In this document: piece by piece, positions 33,672 to 43,369 of the stretch | Layout of the letters: every line of letters starts with the position of its first letter | Numbering within the stretch: the stretch's first letter is position 1 | Assembly: GCA_020912385.1 (NCBI GenBank) | Contig: CP087218.1 | Coordinates: forward strand, 1,426,001-1,490,000 | DNA: 64,000 nucleotides | DNA from: Neofusicoccum parvum | Taxonomy: Eukaryota; Ascomycota; Dothideomycetes; Botryosphaeriales; Botryosphaeriaceae | Direction of reading: 5' to 3' | Notes under the pieces: model-generated | What the model was told of the DNA's origin: nothing | What the model saw: only the letters and a program-made list of their open reading frames with translations | Databases searched by the model: none | Position numbers and translations under genes: made by a program

Positions 33672-35897
33672 TCATTCCGCCACAACCTTCTTTTCCTCAT
33701 CCCCCCTCTGCACCCTCTCCACCGTCGCCTCCACCTTCTCCGTCATCAGCTCCCGCACCCCCCTCAAAAACGCAACGCAAACCAACGCCACCACCGTGAA
33801 CGGCACGATGCTCGCCCAAGCCTTCCGGTACGCCCTCGCCCAAACCCACCTCCCCGCACTCACCACCTCCTCCAACGCCCCGACCCCGACGCCCTGCACG
33901 CTCACCGCCAACGCCTCCACGCTCGTCGCGCCCTCGCCCTCCATCATCGCGGCCAGCAACGCGCTCGTCTGCGCCGCATCCAGCCCGGCCCCCTCCGCCG
34001 CCGCGGCCACCGCGCCATCATACCGCGCGGCGACATGCGCGCTGATGATGGCGTCCAGCACGGCGCTGCCAAACGCGCCGCCGATGGCGCGGGCGCTGAA
34101 CGCCAGGCCGGTCGCCGTGCTCAAGAACGCGTGCGGCGCCGTGAACTGGACGGCCGCGACGAGCAGGGTCAGCGGGCCGGCCTGGCCGACGGCGCTCAGG
34201 ACGTTGAGGCCCTGCTGGACGGCGTCCCAGCCGGGGCGGACGCAGGCGTAGCAGATGGTGACGACCAGGAACAGCGCGAAGCACAGGACCAGCGGCGAGC
34301 GCAGGTCCTTGTACCGCGTGCTGTACCACGTGATGGGGATGCTGGCGAAGAAGATGGGCAGCAGGTACGAGAGCTGCCGCACCGCGATGCTCCAGGAGGA
34401 GGTTTCCCAGCCGAGCCGGAGGATCATTTGGGGCGTGATGGCGTTGACGGCGGAGTAGAAGATCCAGCCTTCGACTGCGAAGGCGAAGACGGAGAGGGGG
34501 AAGTTGGGCCCCGCGCGGAAGAAGACGTGGGCGACGAGGCCGTCGGAGCGGGCGAGCCATTCTGGTGCGGGGGTTAGTTGGGTGGTTGGCGGGGAAGGGG
34601 AGGGGAGAGCGCGTACCGTAGAGGCAGAAGATGATGAGGAGGACGCAGCCGATGACGAGGGGCGCTATGACGTGCGCGGACGACCACGGGTACGTCCCAG
34701 CGGCCCAGTCGAGCGCGAGGAGGATGAGGGTCGAGCTGCCGATGAAGAGGACGGAGCCTATGGGGTCGCAGGCCCAGATGTATTCTTTAAGCTTCATGCG
34801 GGGGAAGTCGCTGGGGCGTTGCGGCCAGTAGAAAGCGAGGAAGCCAAGCGCAGACGTGAGGTGGAAGGCAGCTTGTGTCCAGAAGATGTAGCGCCAGCCG
34901 CTGGTGCCCATGTTGCTGTATGCTCCTGCGCTGAGTTGGCCGATGCTGGAGTGGTGTCAGTGAGGATTCGAGGGGTGATATTGCTGAGAAACTGTGATAT
35001 AGCAGAAATTCCAAAGCCAGGAGTCTTGATTAATGACTTCATGCACTTTCCAAATGCTTTGCTGGTGGCCAGGCCGGGAGATCGCCATCTACAGAACTAG
35101 AGAGCAGGGGAAAGAGGAGATGTCTTACATTCCAGCAGACGCGCCTCCCAAGAATGATATTCCGTTGGCAACGGCGCGGTACTTCAGGGGAAGAATCTCT
35201 GAGGGAATAGATTGGACAATGGCAATTGTTGAAAGCGTAACACCAACAAGGATGCTGCCTCCAATCAACATATTCATGGATGTAGCTTTTGCACAGACGA
35301 CGGCGCCTACGAAGGCGACCAGGGGTGGGATCGAAACAAGGTATTTGCGATCCAAGATATCTGATAGACGGCCGACGATTGGAGACAAAGCTGCCTGCAT
35401 GAGGAGAGGGCCCTGGGTGGATTCAGTATGTGTTTGTGGGAGTCTTGTTGTTTCTCGTATAGCATGGATCTCTCAAACGGTGGGAGTGGAGCGTGCAGGG
35501 GACGGGACGAACGGCCCCCAACGACCTCCTGTGCCTGATAACGGGGGTCACGGATGGCACTCACCTGAATAATCCAGCCAGTCAAGGAGGAGCCTGGGAA
35601 GTCCATGGCGATGAAGGCAACAACAGACGCTGCAGCCACGGTGGTGTAGACTTGCGCCATGATCCTGGAGACTGTCAGCAGATGTCGTTGAGTTGTATCC
35701 AGGGCTCCTCACGTAAAGGACGTAAGGAACACCACCAGCCAGGTCCTCCACCCGAGGTCCAGCGGCGAAACATCCTCAGCAGCCTCCTCTTGGATAGTCT
35801 TCACATTGACCTGATGATGGTGATGGCCCGGCGCAGGCTCTGGATGGCCGGCATCAGACTCGATGCGAATGGCATCCGCTTTCTCCTCGGTCGACAT
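33672..35897 (-). CDS. MFS efflux transporter, DHA2/TRI12-like, 14 predicted helices
   Basis: This is a major facilitator transporter of the fungal drug/siderophore/toxin efflux type, a plasma-membrane H+ antiporter by family. Exons (minus) 35897-35713, 35664-35565, 35412-35129, 34945-34617 and 34561-33672 give 595 aa. The N-terminus is hydrophilic with a His run. The first helix (WLVVFLTSFT) is split by intron 1. After GWIIQGPLLMQAALSPI comes motif A-like GRLSDILDRKYLV. The block GGASAGIIGQLSAGAYSN leads into GWRYIFWTQAAFH. The C-terminal half has the expected helices and ends Glu/Lys-rich. The substrate cannot be told: no biosynthetic genes flank it, and its neighbours are a polyQ protein and Tad3. 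All introns have CAG acceptors; the 152- and 183-bp ones are longer than usual here. Confidence 0.88.
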
Positions 35898-36717
35898 GGC
35901 GAGGAGCGGTGCAAGGGGGGGACAGATCTGTATCTCGGAACGATCTCTCCGACCACAGCAGATGGCAGCGCAGGCCAGCTTTATACAGACAGCGCCCAGA
36001 AGCGAGAGGCTGGAAGCTAGAACGATTGTAAGGAAGTCCAGGCGCCACGCGACGAGGGCATCTCGCGCTACCTGCTACCCCACAGTCAGGCACTCGCAGG
36101 GGTCGACAGCCGGTCGGCTATGTTTGCGCATCCCCAGCTTTTCTTTACCCCACGCCCGAGCTAGCGCAGCCGCGGGGAGGGCTGACTCGCTGCGTATCAA
36201 TTTCCACGAACGGCAAGGTGCAGCTGCTTCCAAGGAGGCGGCTTGCGTCCCATGTCTTCGGCAATTGAGACGCGACCCATGCCGGCCGGCTGCGGCTGCA
36301 TTTGCGTGTCGGTGAGAGATTGACGGGAGACGGATGATGGGAAGATGAGAAATCATGACAATTCTTGGAAGACACGCTGCGGATACGCAAAAGAGAGGTC
36401 CATGGTGGGAGTGCGGCGCGCCATCTGCTGTCGGCGTCAGCTCTAGAGCCACCAGTTGCTGTCTATCTGGCGCACCAGCACCGCATTGATCGATCGAGGG
36501 TCAGCTCGAGCACTTCTCAAGCTCCAGAATGACTGCCGGTATCGACGGACCAGCAGCGGCAGCGGTGATGAGGGCTGAGCAGGCGCAGTCACGCGTCGCG
36601 CGTTGAGTCGCGGGAGAGGATGCGGGCAGATCCCGGCCACACTGTCGACGCCGCCCGAATTTTTGCTGTAGGGCTGAACGCGGCACCCACACTTCTTCCT
36701 CTCTCCAGCACGATGTC
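35898..36717. other. Divergent promoter between MFS transporter and Tad3
   Basis: The region is 820 bp between two start codons. I see no further gene and no strong known site. Confidence 0.6.
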
Positions 36718-38139
36718 ATGAGCACTCAGCAAAGCGCCGCCGGCAGCCCACACGACAATGTCGTGCCGGGCCTCGGCATCACACCCATCAAAGGCCGCCT
36801 GGTGCCGTTGAAGACCAAGGGCGAGATCCGCGCGAGCAGCGAGCTGAGTACGTCATGGCCCTCGACCTCTCCCCTCCACCACTCACTGACACCTAAAACC
36901 CGCACAGTCAATGTCTACGTCGTCGAGCTCCCCGCCCGCTCCGCCAATGCCGTCCTCAGCATCCTCCGCACCGCCCTCCCCACCACCCAACCCACCCCCG
37001 ACATCCAGCACCTCCGCCGCGTCATAAAACCCTCCTTCCTCCCCGCCCCGGCCCTCGCGCGCCTCTCCCCCACCCGCGTCACCGCTCCCCCGTCCTCCGG
37101 CGAGACGCGCTTCCTCCTCGTCAGCCCGACGACCCAACTCCCGGCCGCGGACCTGCGCGCCCAGCTCGCCGCGCACTCGCCGTTCCTCCACCCCGCCGAC
37201 GACTCGGCGGAGGCGCCCGCGGCCTTCCCGCTCCAGATCCACGAGCTGCCCGTGCCGGCGCTGGCGCCGACGAGCGCGGCGCAGGCGGACGGGTGGACGC
37301 GCGCGTTCTGGCCCGTCGCCTACAAGCACACCAACCCGTACGGCCCGCACCCGTCGCTCGTGGCCCGCGCCGCCGCCGAGGTCGAGCCGCGCGCCGGCGA
37401 GTGGCTGGCGCTGGCCGAGGCGGCGGCGCGGCGGGCGCGGGACGAGGGCTTGGGCGCCGCCGTCGGCGCTGTCGTCGTCGAGAGGCGGCTGGATGCGAAC
37501 GGCCGCGCGGTGCAGGAGGGGCGGTGCGTGGTCGCCGCCGGCGACGGGAGGAGGTGCGGGGTCGACGTGCCGGAGCCCGGTGGGGATGGAGAGGGCGCGG
37601 CGGGGAATGTGATGGCGCACGCGGCGATGCGGGCGGTTGCGATGGTCGCGAGGAAGCGGTTGCGGCTGGAGGAGTTGGCTAAGGCGGCGCTGCCGCTGGT
37701 GTCGGAGGGCGGTGAAAATGATGCCGGCGAGACGGCGCCTCCCAAGCCTTCGCGCGCTTGCTGTGACCCGGTTGAGTCCGTCTTTGCGGCCGAGCCGCTC
37801 ACGTCGGTTGAGAAGGCGTTCTTTGAGCGGGATGATAACCTGGCTCCGAACGGATACCTCTGCGTTGACCTCGAGATTTACTTGACGCATGAGCCATGCG
37901 TGATGTGCTCCATGGCCATCCTACACTCGCGCTTCAACCGTGCCGTCTTCTTGCGCCGCATGCCGCGGTCTGGTGGCATGACGGCTGATAACGAGCAAGG
38001 GGTGGGAGGCTGCCATGGACTGTTTTGGCGGCCGGCGGAGCTGAATTGGAAGTTTTTGTGCTGGGAGTACATCAGGGAGGAGGAGGATGAGGGTGAGAAG
38101 GGGGATGGTTTAACTGTGGATGAGAATATCAATGCTTGA
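36718..38139 (+). CDS. tad3: tRNA-specific adenosine deaminase subunit Tad3
   Basis: Tad3 is the structural partner of catalytic Tad2; the dimer converts adenosine to inosine at tRNA wobble position 34. Exons 36718-36847 and 36908-38139 give 453 aa. The N-terminal part begins with the conserved LVPLKTKGEIRASSELINVYVVELPARSAN-like block, which forms only when the 60-bp intron is removed. The deaminase fold includes WPVAYKHTNP, then the first zinc ligand region NVMAHAAM (His near 281), where Ala stands in place of the catalytic Glu, as expected for the inactive Tad3 subunit. The second zinc motif THEPCVMCSMAILHSRF (Cys near 374 and 377) follows. An Ala/Arg-rich insertion separates the motifs. 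The intron has no in-frame stop and is a multiple of three, so retention would give a 473-aa product. Confidence 0.92.
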   Translation: MSTQQSAAGSPHDNVVPGLGITPIKGRLVPLKTKGEIRASSELSTSWPSTSPLHHSLTPKTRTVNVYVVELPARSANAVLSILRTALPTTQPTPDIQHLRRVIKPSFLPAPALARLSPTRVTAPPSSGETRFLLVSPTTQLPAADLRAQLAAHSPFLHPADDSAEAPAAFPLQIHELPVPALAPTSAAQADGWTRAFWPVAYKHTNPYGPHPSLVARAAAEVEPRAGEWLALAEAAARRARDEGLGAAVGAVVVERRLDANGRAVQEGRCVVAAGDGRRCGVDVPEPGGDGEGAAGNVMAHAAMRAVAMVARKRLRLEELAKAALPLVSEGGENDAGETAPPKPSRACCDPVESVFAAEPLTSVEKAFFERDDNLAPNGYLCVDLEIYLTHEPCVMCSMAILHSRFNRAVFLRRMPRSGGMTADNEQGVGGCHGLFWRPAELNWKFLCWEYIREEEDEGEKGDGLTVDENINA

Positions 38140-38583
38140 AAAAGAAAAAAAACTGCGGACGTTGGATAGCTGCGGCCAAGTCTGAAGGATTATTAAGCAT
38201 GTTGGAAAAGAAAATAACTGAGTATTGAAGGTGATTATAAAAACTACAATCAGTCCCTCTCGTACATCGTGCTATTGATCCATAGTAATTTGCGGGGGCT
38301 TCGGATACTACCTAGGAGCACCTTGCTCTACTGTATTGCCATATATCCTACATCTTATGAAAGATGGCTCCGCAGTTTTGGATCACATACTACTCCTCAT
38401 CTTAGACATGGCAATTTCAACATTCGTGCAAGTAAACTTGAATTCGCCTCATTCATCTCAACTCATATTCACGCCGGGTATCCTGCCAAAGTGGCTATTA
38501 CAAGCAGTAAAGTTCCTCTAAGTGTAGTTCCATTCCTCCTTTTTCCCAGACCTTGCCAATTACCAAGCTCTCTACACTTCCAT
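38140..38583. other. Convergent 3' flanks of Tad3 and SelO
   Basis: AT-richer sequence of 444 bp lies between the two stop codons. Poly(A)-type A-rich words occur just after Tad3. No gene is seen. Confidence 0.6.
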
Positions 38584-40559
38584 CTATGAGCTACAGCTGC
38601 ACTGCATCGCCCTGTTGTACTTGGGCGGATCGGCACAGAAGCGCTCCTCGTCCTTCTCGTCAACGCCCCACTTCTCAGCAAATGGGTTCAGCGTCATGTT
38701 CATGACCGTCTTAAGCACGTCTCGTTCCTTCTTCTGCTCGACGCGGTCGATCAGCTCGTCGAGGATCCAGCCTTTAGGGACGAACTGTTGTTGTGTTAGA
38801 CCAATCCCACTGCTTAAGCGCACTAGTGGTCGAGACTTACCTTCGGATTCACACTCTTCATAGCCTCAATGCGCTCCTCGTCCTTACCCTCGCCCCAGTC
38901 CTCAAGAACCCTCGCCTGCCAGTTCTCCAACCACTTGCTGATGCGCTGCCTCGCCGCGTCCTCACCACCCGCGACGCCATCGTCATGGAAGAAACGGCCA
39001 GCAAGCTTCTCACGCTGCTCGCTCGTACCAAGCTCGCCCAGCTTGACGTCGCTGAGGCGGCGGAAGCACTGGTTGAAGTCGAGCTCGTGGGCTTCCATCA
39101 GGTCGAGCCATTCGGAGAAGAGCTCGTCGAAGTCGCTCTGCTTCTGGGTTTTGAGGCCGAGACGGGCCGTCATGAGACGCTTGTACTCGGCGATGAAGAC
39201 GGCCTTGTACTCCTCGCCCGTCTGCTCGATGATATTCTCGGCGCGCTGAACCAGCTCGTCCGCCCAGTCCTGACGCACACCCTGGTTGACGAACTCGTCT
39301 TCATCGCAGCGGGCGCCGGCGCCGAGCTGCTCGCCCAGCGCCTCGCCCAGGCGCACCAGGTTCCACCAGATGATGGTGGGCTGATTGCGGTAGCTGTAGC
39401 GCAGCATGTGGTCGTCGTGGTTTGGCGTGTAGCTGGGGTCGAAGTTGTCCATGAAGGCGAACGGCCCATAGTCCATGCTCAGCCCCAGGATGGACGTGTT
39501 GTCCGTGTTGAGCACGCCGTTCATGAAGCCGTACGCCTGCCACGCCGCCACTGTCGTCGCATTGCGCCGCGCAATCTCGCGGTACAGCCGCACGAACCGG
39601 TTCTCGGCCTCCTTGCCCTCGCCCTCAACCACATCCTTTGCCACCCCGCGTGTCACGCTGACTCGATCCTCGTCCGGCTTGGCCAGCTTCGCCGGCAGCT
39701 TGTCCCACCCGCCATACACGTGCTCGGCAACGTACTCAGCGAGCTCCCGCAGCAGCTTCCGCTCGCTCCTTGCGCGCAGCAAGTCAAACGTGCCCAGCCG
39801 GACCCAGCTCTGCGCGAAGCGCGCCACAATCGCGCCGGGCTCCATCCGCTCACGCATGACCTTCGACCTCGGGCACAGCACCAGCGACAGCGCGCGCGTG
39901 GTCGGGATGCCGATGGCGTGGAGGTACTCGGAGACGACGAACTCGCGGATGCTGGAGCGCAGCACGGCCTTGCCGTCCGCGAAGCGCGAGTACGGCGTCT
40001 TGCCGGCGCCCTTGAGCTGCAGCTCGTGCCGCGCGCCGGTGTTGGGGTTGGTGATCTCGAAGAGCGAGATGGCGCGCCCGTCGCCCAGCTGGCCCGCCCA
40101 CTGCCCGAACTGGAAGCCGCCGTAGCACTGCGCCCACGGGTACACGCCCTCGTCCGGGGAGCTTTCGTCCCAGGAGATGATGTGGTTGCCCGCGAGCGCG
40201 TGCACGAACGAGGCGTCTTGCGGGGCGTCCGGCGCGAGCGCGAGGTCGCGCAGCGCGGCCGGGCTGACGGCGAGGAGCTCCGGGGAGAGCGTGGGCTCCG
40301 GCCGCACGAAGGTGTACAGGGCGCCCTTGACCATGCGCGGCCCGAGGGTTTCGCGCGGGGCGTTGTGCGAGTCTTTGGGCGTCTCGAAGGCCGGGTCGGA
40401 GGGGAGGTGGGACGTGAAGACGTTGGACTTCGGAAGGTCGCGAAGGGTGAATGTTTGGGCGGCGGTGCCATTGGCGCCGCCGTTGCTGAGGTGGTTCGCC
40501 ATCTGCGCGAGTCGCGAGCGTGGTGCTTGTGGCCGGGCGCGGAGGGCGCGTGAGAGCAT
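38584..40559 (-). CDS. SelO/Fmp40 protein adenylyltransferase (mitochondrial AMPylase), Cys form
   Basis: SelO pseudokinases transfer AMP from ATP to Ser/Thr/Tyr of target proteins and act in mitochondrial redox control. Exons (minus) 40559-38841 and 38784-38584 (56-bp intron, phase 0) give 639 aa. The Arg-rich start (LSRALRARPQAPRSR) suits a mitochondrial presequence; an internal Met at residue 20 could serve a non-mitochondrial form. Family motifs: YGGFQFGQWAGQLGDGRA, ELQLKGAGKTPYSRFADG, SSIREFVVSEYLHAIGIPTTRAL, and the active-site segment NGVLNTDNTSILGLSMDYGPFAFMDNFDP-like block with the two metal/AMP Asp near 353 and 363. The C-terminus ends C-S-C-S-S. In animal SelO the equivalent near-terminal residue is selenocysteine; here it is Cys, as expected in fungi, which lack Sec insertion. 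Confidence 0.93.
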
Positions 40560-41212
40560 ATACGGCGCGGGAGTGGGTGGTGGTGGCCGGAGAGCGGATT
40601 CGGGGATGTGTGGGTGGCGGAGTTGCGGGGAGGTTTTAGGGCGGATGCGTGAGAAAGATGCGGCTCAGCGGAAGTGCGGAGGAGTGAGGGTGCAAGATGG
40701 CCATCTGTTGTTTGCCTTCTTGCTGCTGCGTCATCAGCGCGTTCGAGGCGGCGAAGAGTCGAGTGGCCGCGGTAGTCGGTAGCTAATCCCTGCCAATCGA
40801 TTTCTCAGCGCGGGGGAGGATCTCGCCGGCATGCACTTGGTGTGGCGGAAGCCTTTCAGGGCTAATTTGCACATTAATGGCCCCAAAAAGCAGATCTTTC
40901 TGCCATTCAAGACCAGAAATTCTGCAAAAGAGAACGGATTCCGTGACAATGCCTATTCAAGTAGGAAAAGCGGCAACCATTTCCCGCTCTTATCTGATGT
41001 CGTCATGGCGAAGGCGGTGGCAGAATCGCTCTGATCCGCGCCATCACCGAGACCGGACCTTTTCCTCATCAACGTCCTCCATCTCGCTGTGGGGTGCGCG
41101 GGAGATGTTCCTCGCCGTGCGCTAACCCGCCGTCAGCCTGACGTGCCCGTCGCGCAGTGCATCCTCCAGAATACCAAAAAGCCTTTGCCTCCGAGGCACC
41201 AGACGGTCCACC
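40560..41212. other. Divergent promoter between SelO and the DCAF4-like gene
   Basis: The region is 653 bp between start codons. No further gene or strong site is seen. Confidence 0.6.
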
Positions 41213-42804
41213 ATGGATCCACCAGAGCTTCCGGGCTTCTACTACGGTACGATTTCTTGCGTTCCAGCCTCTTCATTCGGTATTGATTAAAACAGGCTTC
41301 CAGATCGGGAGCGGAAGAAGTACTTTAAAATCCAACCTACCCATCGCCTTCCCCTCGGCGCGAAGTATTCTACAGATGCTGTGAAGCGTGAGCAAGCTGA
41401 GAATAACGTAAGTAACGCTCCTCGGACGCTCTTGGTAGTGCTTCGCCTAACTTTTCAAAGAAACGCAAGCGCGAAGAGGAGCACGAGATCCGAGTCCGGA
41501 CGCAGACGGTCAAGCGTTCCTCCGTCTTGCCCCATCCCGGCGCATGGAATATCAAGCTTGAACTCTATGGCCTCAAGGCCGACCCGAACGCCCGTGCAAA
41601 AGCGCTGGCCAGCGGCTTTGAAGCAGACACCTTTGTAGATCCCAAGGTACAATGGGCTTCTCACGTCTCTCGTGACCTTGGCGTTAGGTGTTTCGACTAC
41701 GACGCCGAGACGAGGACACTCATCACCGGCGTAGAGGACAAGCATCACCTGCTACTGAGTACCTTCGTTGACCCGAATTTGAGTTCAAGAAGGATCACAC
41801 CGAAATGGCACCAGCGAGACTTCCAAGCTCTGACGTCCACGGTCAGCTCGGTGCACATCACACCACATCGCCGTGTAGTTGTAACCACGCGTGGCTCGAG
41901 TTCCCCGGCAGAGATTCAGATATCGTCACTGCGGTTCCAGGAGTCAGTCTTGGACCGTGTATATATGGACTCAACCGTCAACTTGACGCCCAATAGCCAC
42001 ACGACTATCTTCGCAAGTGCACCCAATCCCTTCAGTTCTGGCCCTGAGATTATAGCTGTGGGGACACTTGGTTCTGGTAAGTGGCTGCCCTCTCGACGTT
42101 GAATTCATACGACGCATGCTAATGACAATACAATTTTCAGTCATTCGCTTAGAGGAAGGTCCCTCAAGTTGGGCGGGCACGACAGCTTTCGAGAAGGGTC
42201 CCAGTAAAAGACCTGACGCAGCTCTGGCCCTGGAGTGGTTGGGCCCTCACTCTCTCTCAGCTGGCTTTCGATCTGGGGACATTGTTCTCTACGACGCAAG
42301 GAGCAAAGGCCACAAGACACGACTGCAACACTTGTCCTCAGTGATAGGGATCAAACGTGGGGACCATGACTCACAGCTTGTCGTCGCAGGTCTTAAGAGT
42401 ACAATGTGCCTGTACGATCTGCGCATGATCAAGGATCACAAAGCTACTAGGTATGCCATGAGTTCGTCTCGAAGGTCAAGACGCTAACGCTGACTTGCAA
42501 AAGACCGGTGTTTCGGTTCCAAGACTACGAGAACTCCTACACGGAAGCATCTGGTTTCGATGTTCACCAGCTGTCTGGGCTTGTTGCTGCAGCACAAGAG
42601 AACGGATACGTGCAGCTGTATTCGCTGAAGAACGGATCTAAGATAAGGCGGATGCGCGCACCCGGCCTGTATGGCTCCGGCTACGACCCAAGATCGCGGT
42701 CCAGGGTCTCATGTCTCAGGTTCGTGGAGGAGGTCATTGGAGCAGACAAAGGACGGACAAAGCTGCTGGGGAGCATCAATTCGCAGGTGGTGCAATTTGC
42801 GTAG
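41213..42804 (+). CDS. DCAF4-like WD-repeat protein
   Basis: It resembles DDB1- and CUL4-associated factor 4, a WD40 substrate receptor for CUL4-DDB1 ubiquitin ligases. Exons 41213-41246, 41304-41407, 41461-42076, 42141-42450 and 42504-42804 give 454 aa. The diagnostic N-terminus is MDPPELPGFYYDRERKKYF, which leads into KIQPTHRLP; this LPGFYYD...KYF-I motif is shared with DCAF4. A Lys/Arg/Glu-rich stretch (KRKREEEHEIRVRTQ) follows. WD-like blades are visible as LGVRCFDYDAETRTLITGVED, SAGFRSGDIVLYDAR, LVVAGLKSTMCLYDLRM and GLVAAAQENGYVQLYSL. Introns 2 and 4 fit best with AAG acceptors. An alternative in-frame AAG 9 nt into exon 3 would remove three residues. Ubiquitin ligase membership is by family resemblance only. 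Confidence 0.8.
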
Positions 42805-43369
42805 GCTGTGAGAGAGCAGGCACGTGGGCAGGAGTAGAACGATAGACTGCATAGCAACGGACCAACCGGCAAGCGCGCGGCGGGCGTCAAAGGGTAATTG
42901 GTGAATCTCACAGATGATCGTGGCCAGCATGGAGGGTGGGACGCGAGATTGGATGCTCAGAGGCATGATGCGGGACTGCATGCGAGACGCGCCGATAGCT
43001 GCCCGTTTCGGCCGTGGAGCTACGCAGCTGGCAGAGCGACGAATGTGATGGAACGAGGCTGTCGACGCGCAAAGTGCGGTGTGCCCCGCCCTCCCTCCGG
43101 CAGAGCAAGCTGCGCGTGCCGCAGAGAAAGAACAGATCTCCGGCAAGCGCGCGGCGGCATCCGCAGATTGCACGCTGCGGGCGCACAGCAGAGAACGGGC
43201 TGAGGCTGGGCGGCTACCCGACGCACAGCGAAGCGAATCTCCCACGGGCGGCCCGTGCGTAATTCTCTATCATCATCATAGGCAGCTCGTCCGCCACCGA
43301 CTCCGACTCGCACACCACCCTCACTCTCGTCAATTCTCCCCCCTACCGCACATCTGCGGGCCTCTCGCC
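42805..43369. other. Intergenic region upstream of EDC4
   Basis: It has the 3' flank of the DCAF4-like gene and the EDC4 leader. The EDC4 frame is open without a stop from 43079 but has no ATG before 43370, so no coding extension is called. Confidence 0.6.

Noticed and set aside
36883..37890. 335-codon frame antisense to Tad3
   Set aside because: It is a GC-bias shadow of a confidently assigned gene, with an Arg/Gly-rich composition.
38793..40553. 586-codon open frame antisense to SelO
   Set aside because: It mirrors a GC3-rich gene with clear family motifs on the other strand; its own translation is low in information (Leu/Val/Glu/Arg-rich) and matches nothing.
43079..43369. N-terminal extension of EDC4
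   Set aside because: The frame is open, but there is no ATG before 43370, and MADLQELF is a sensible start followed by typical Ge-1 N-terminal disorder.
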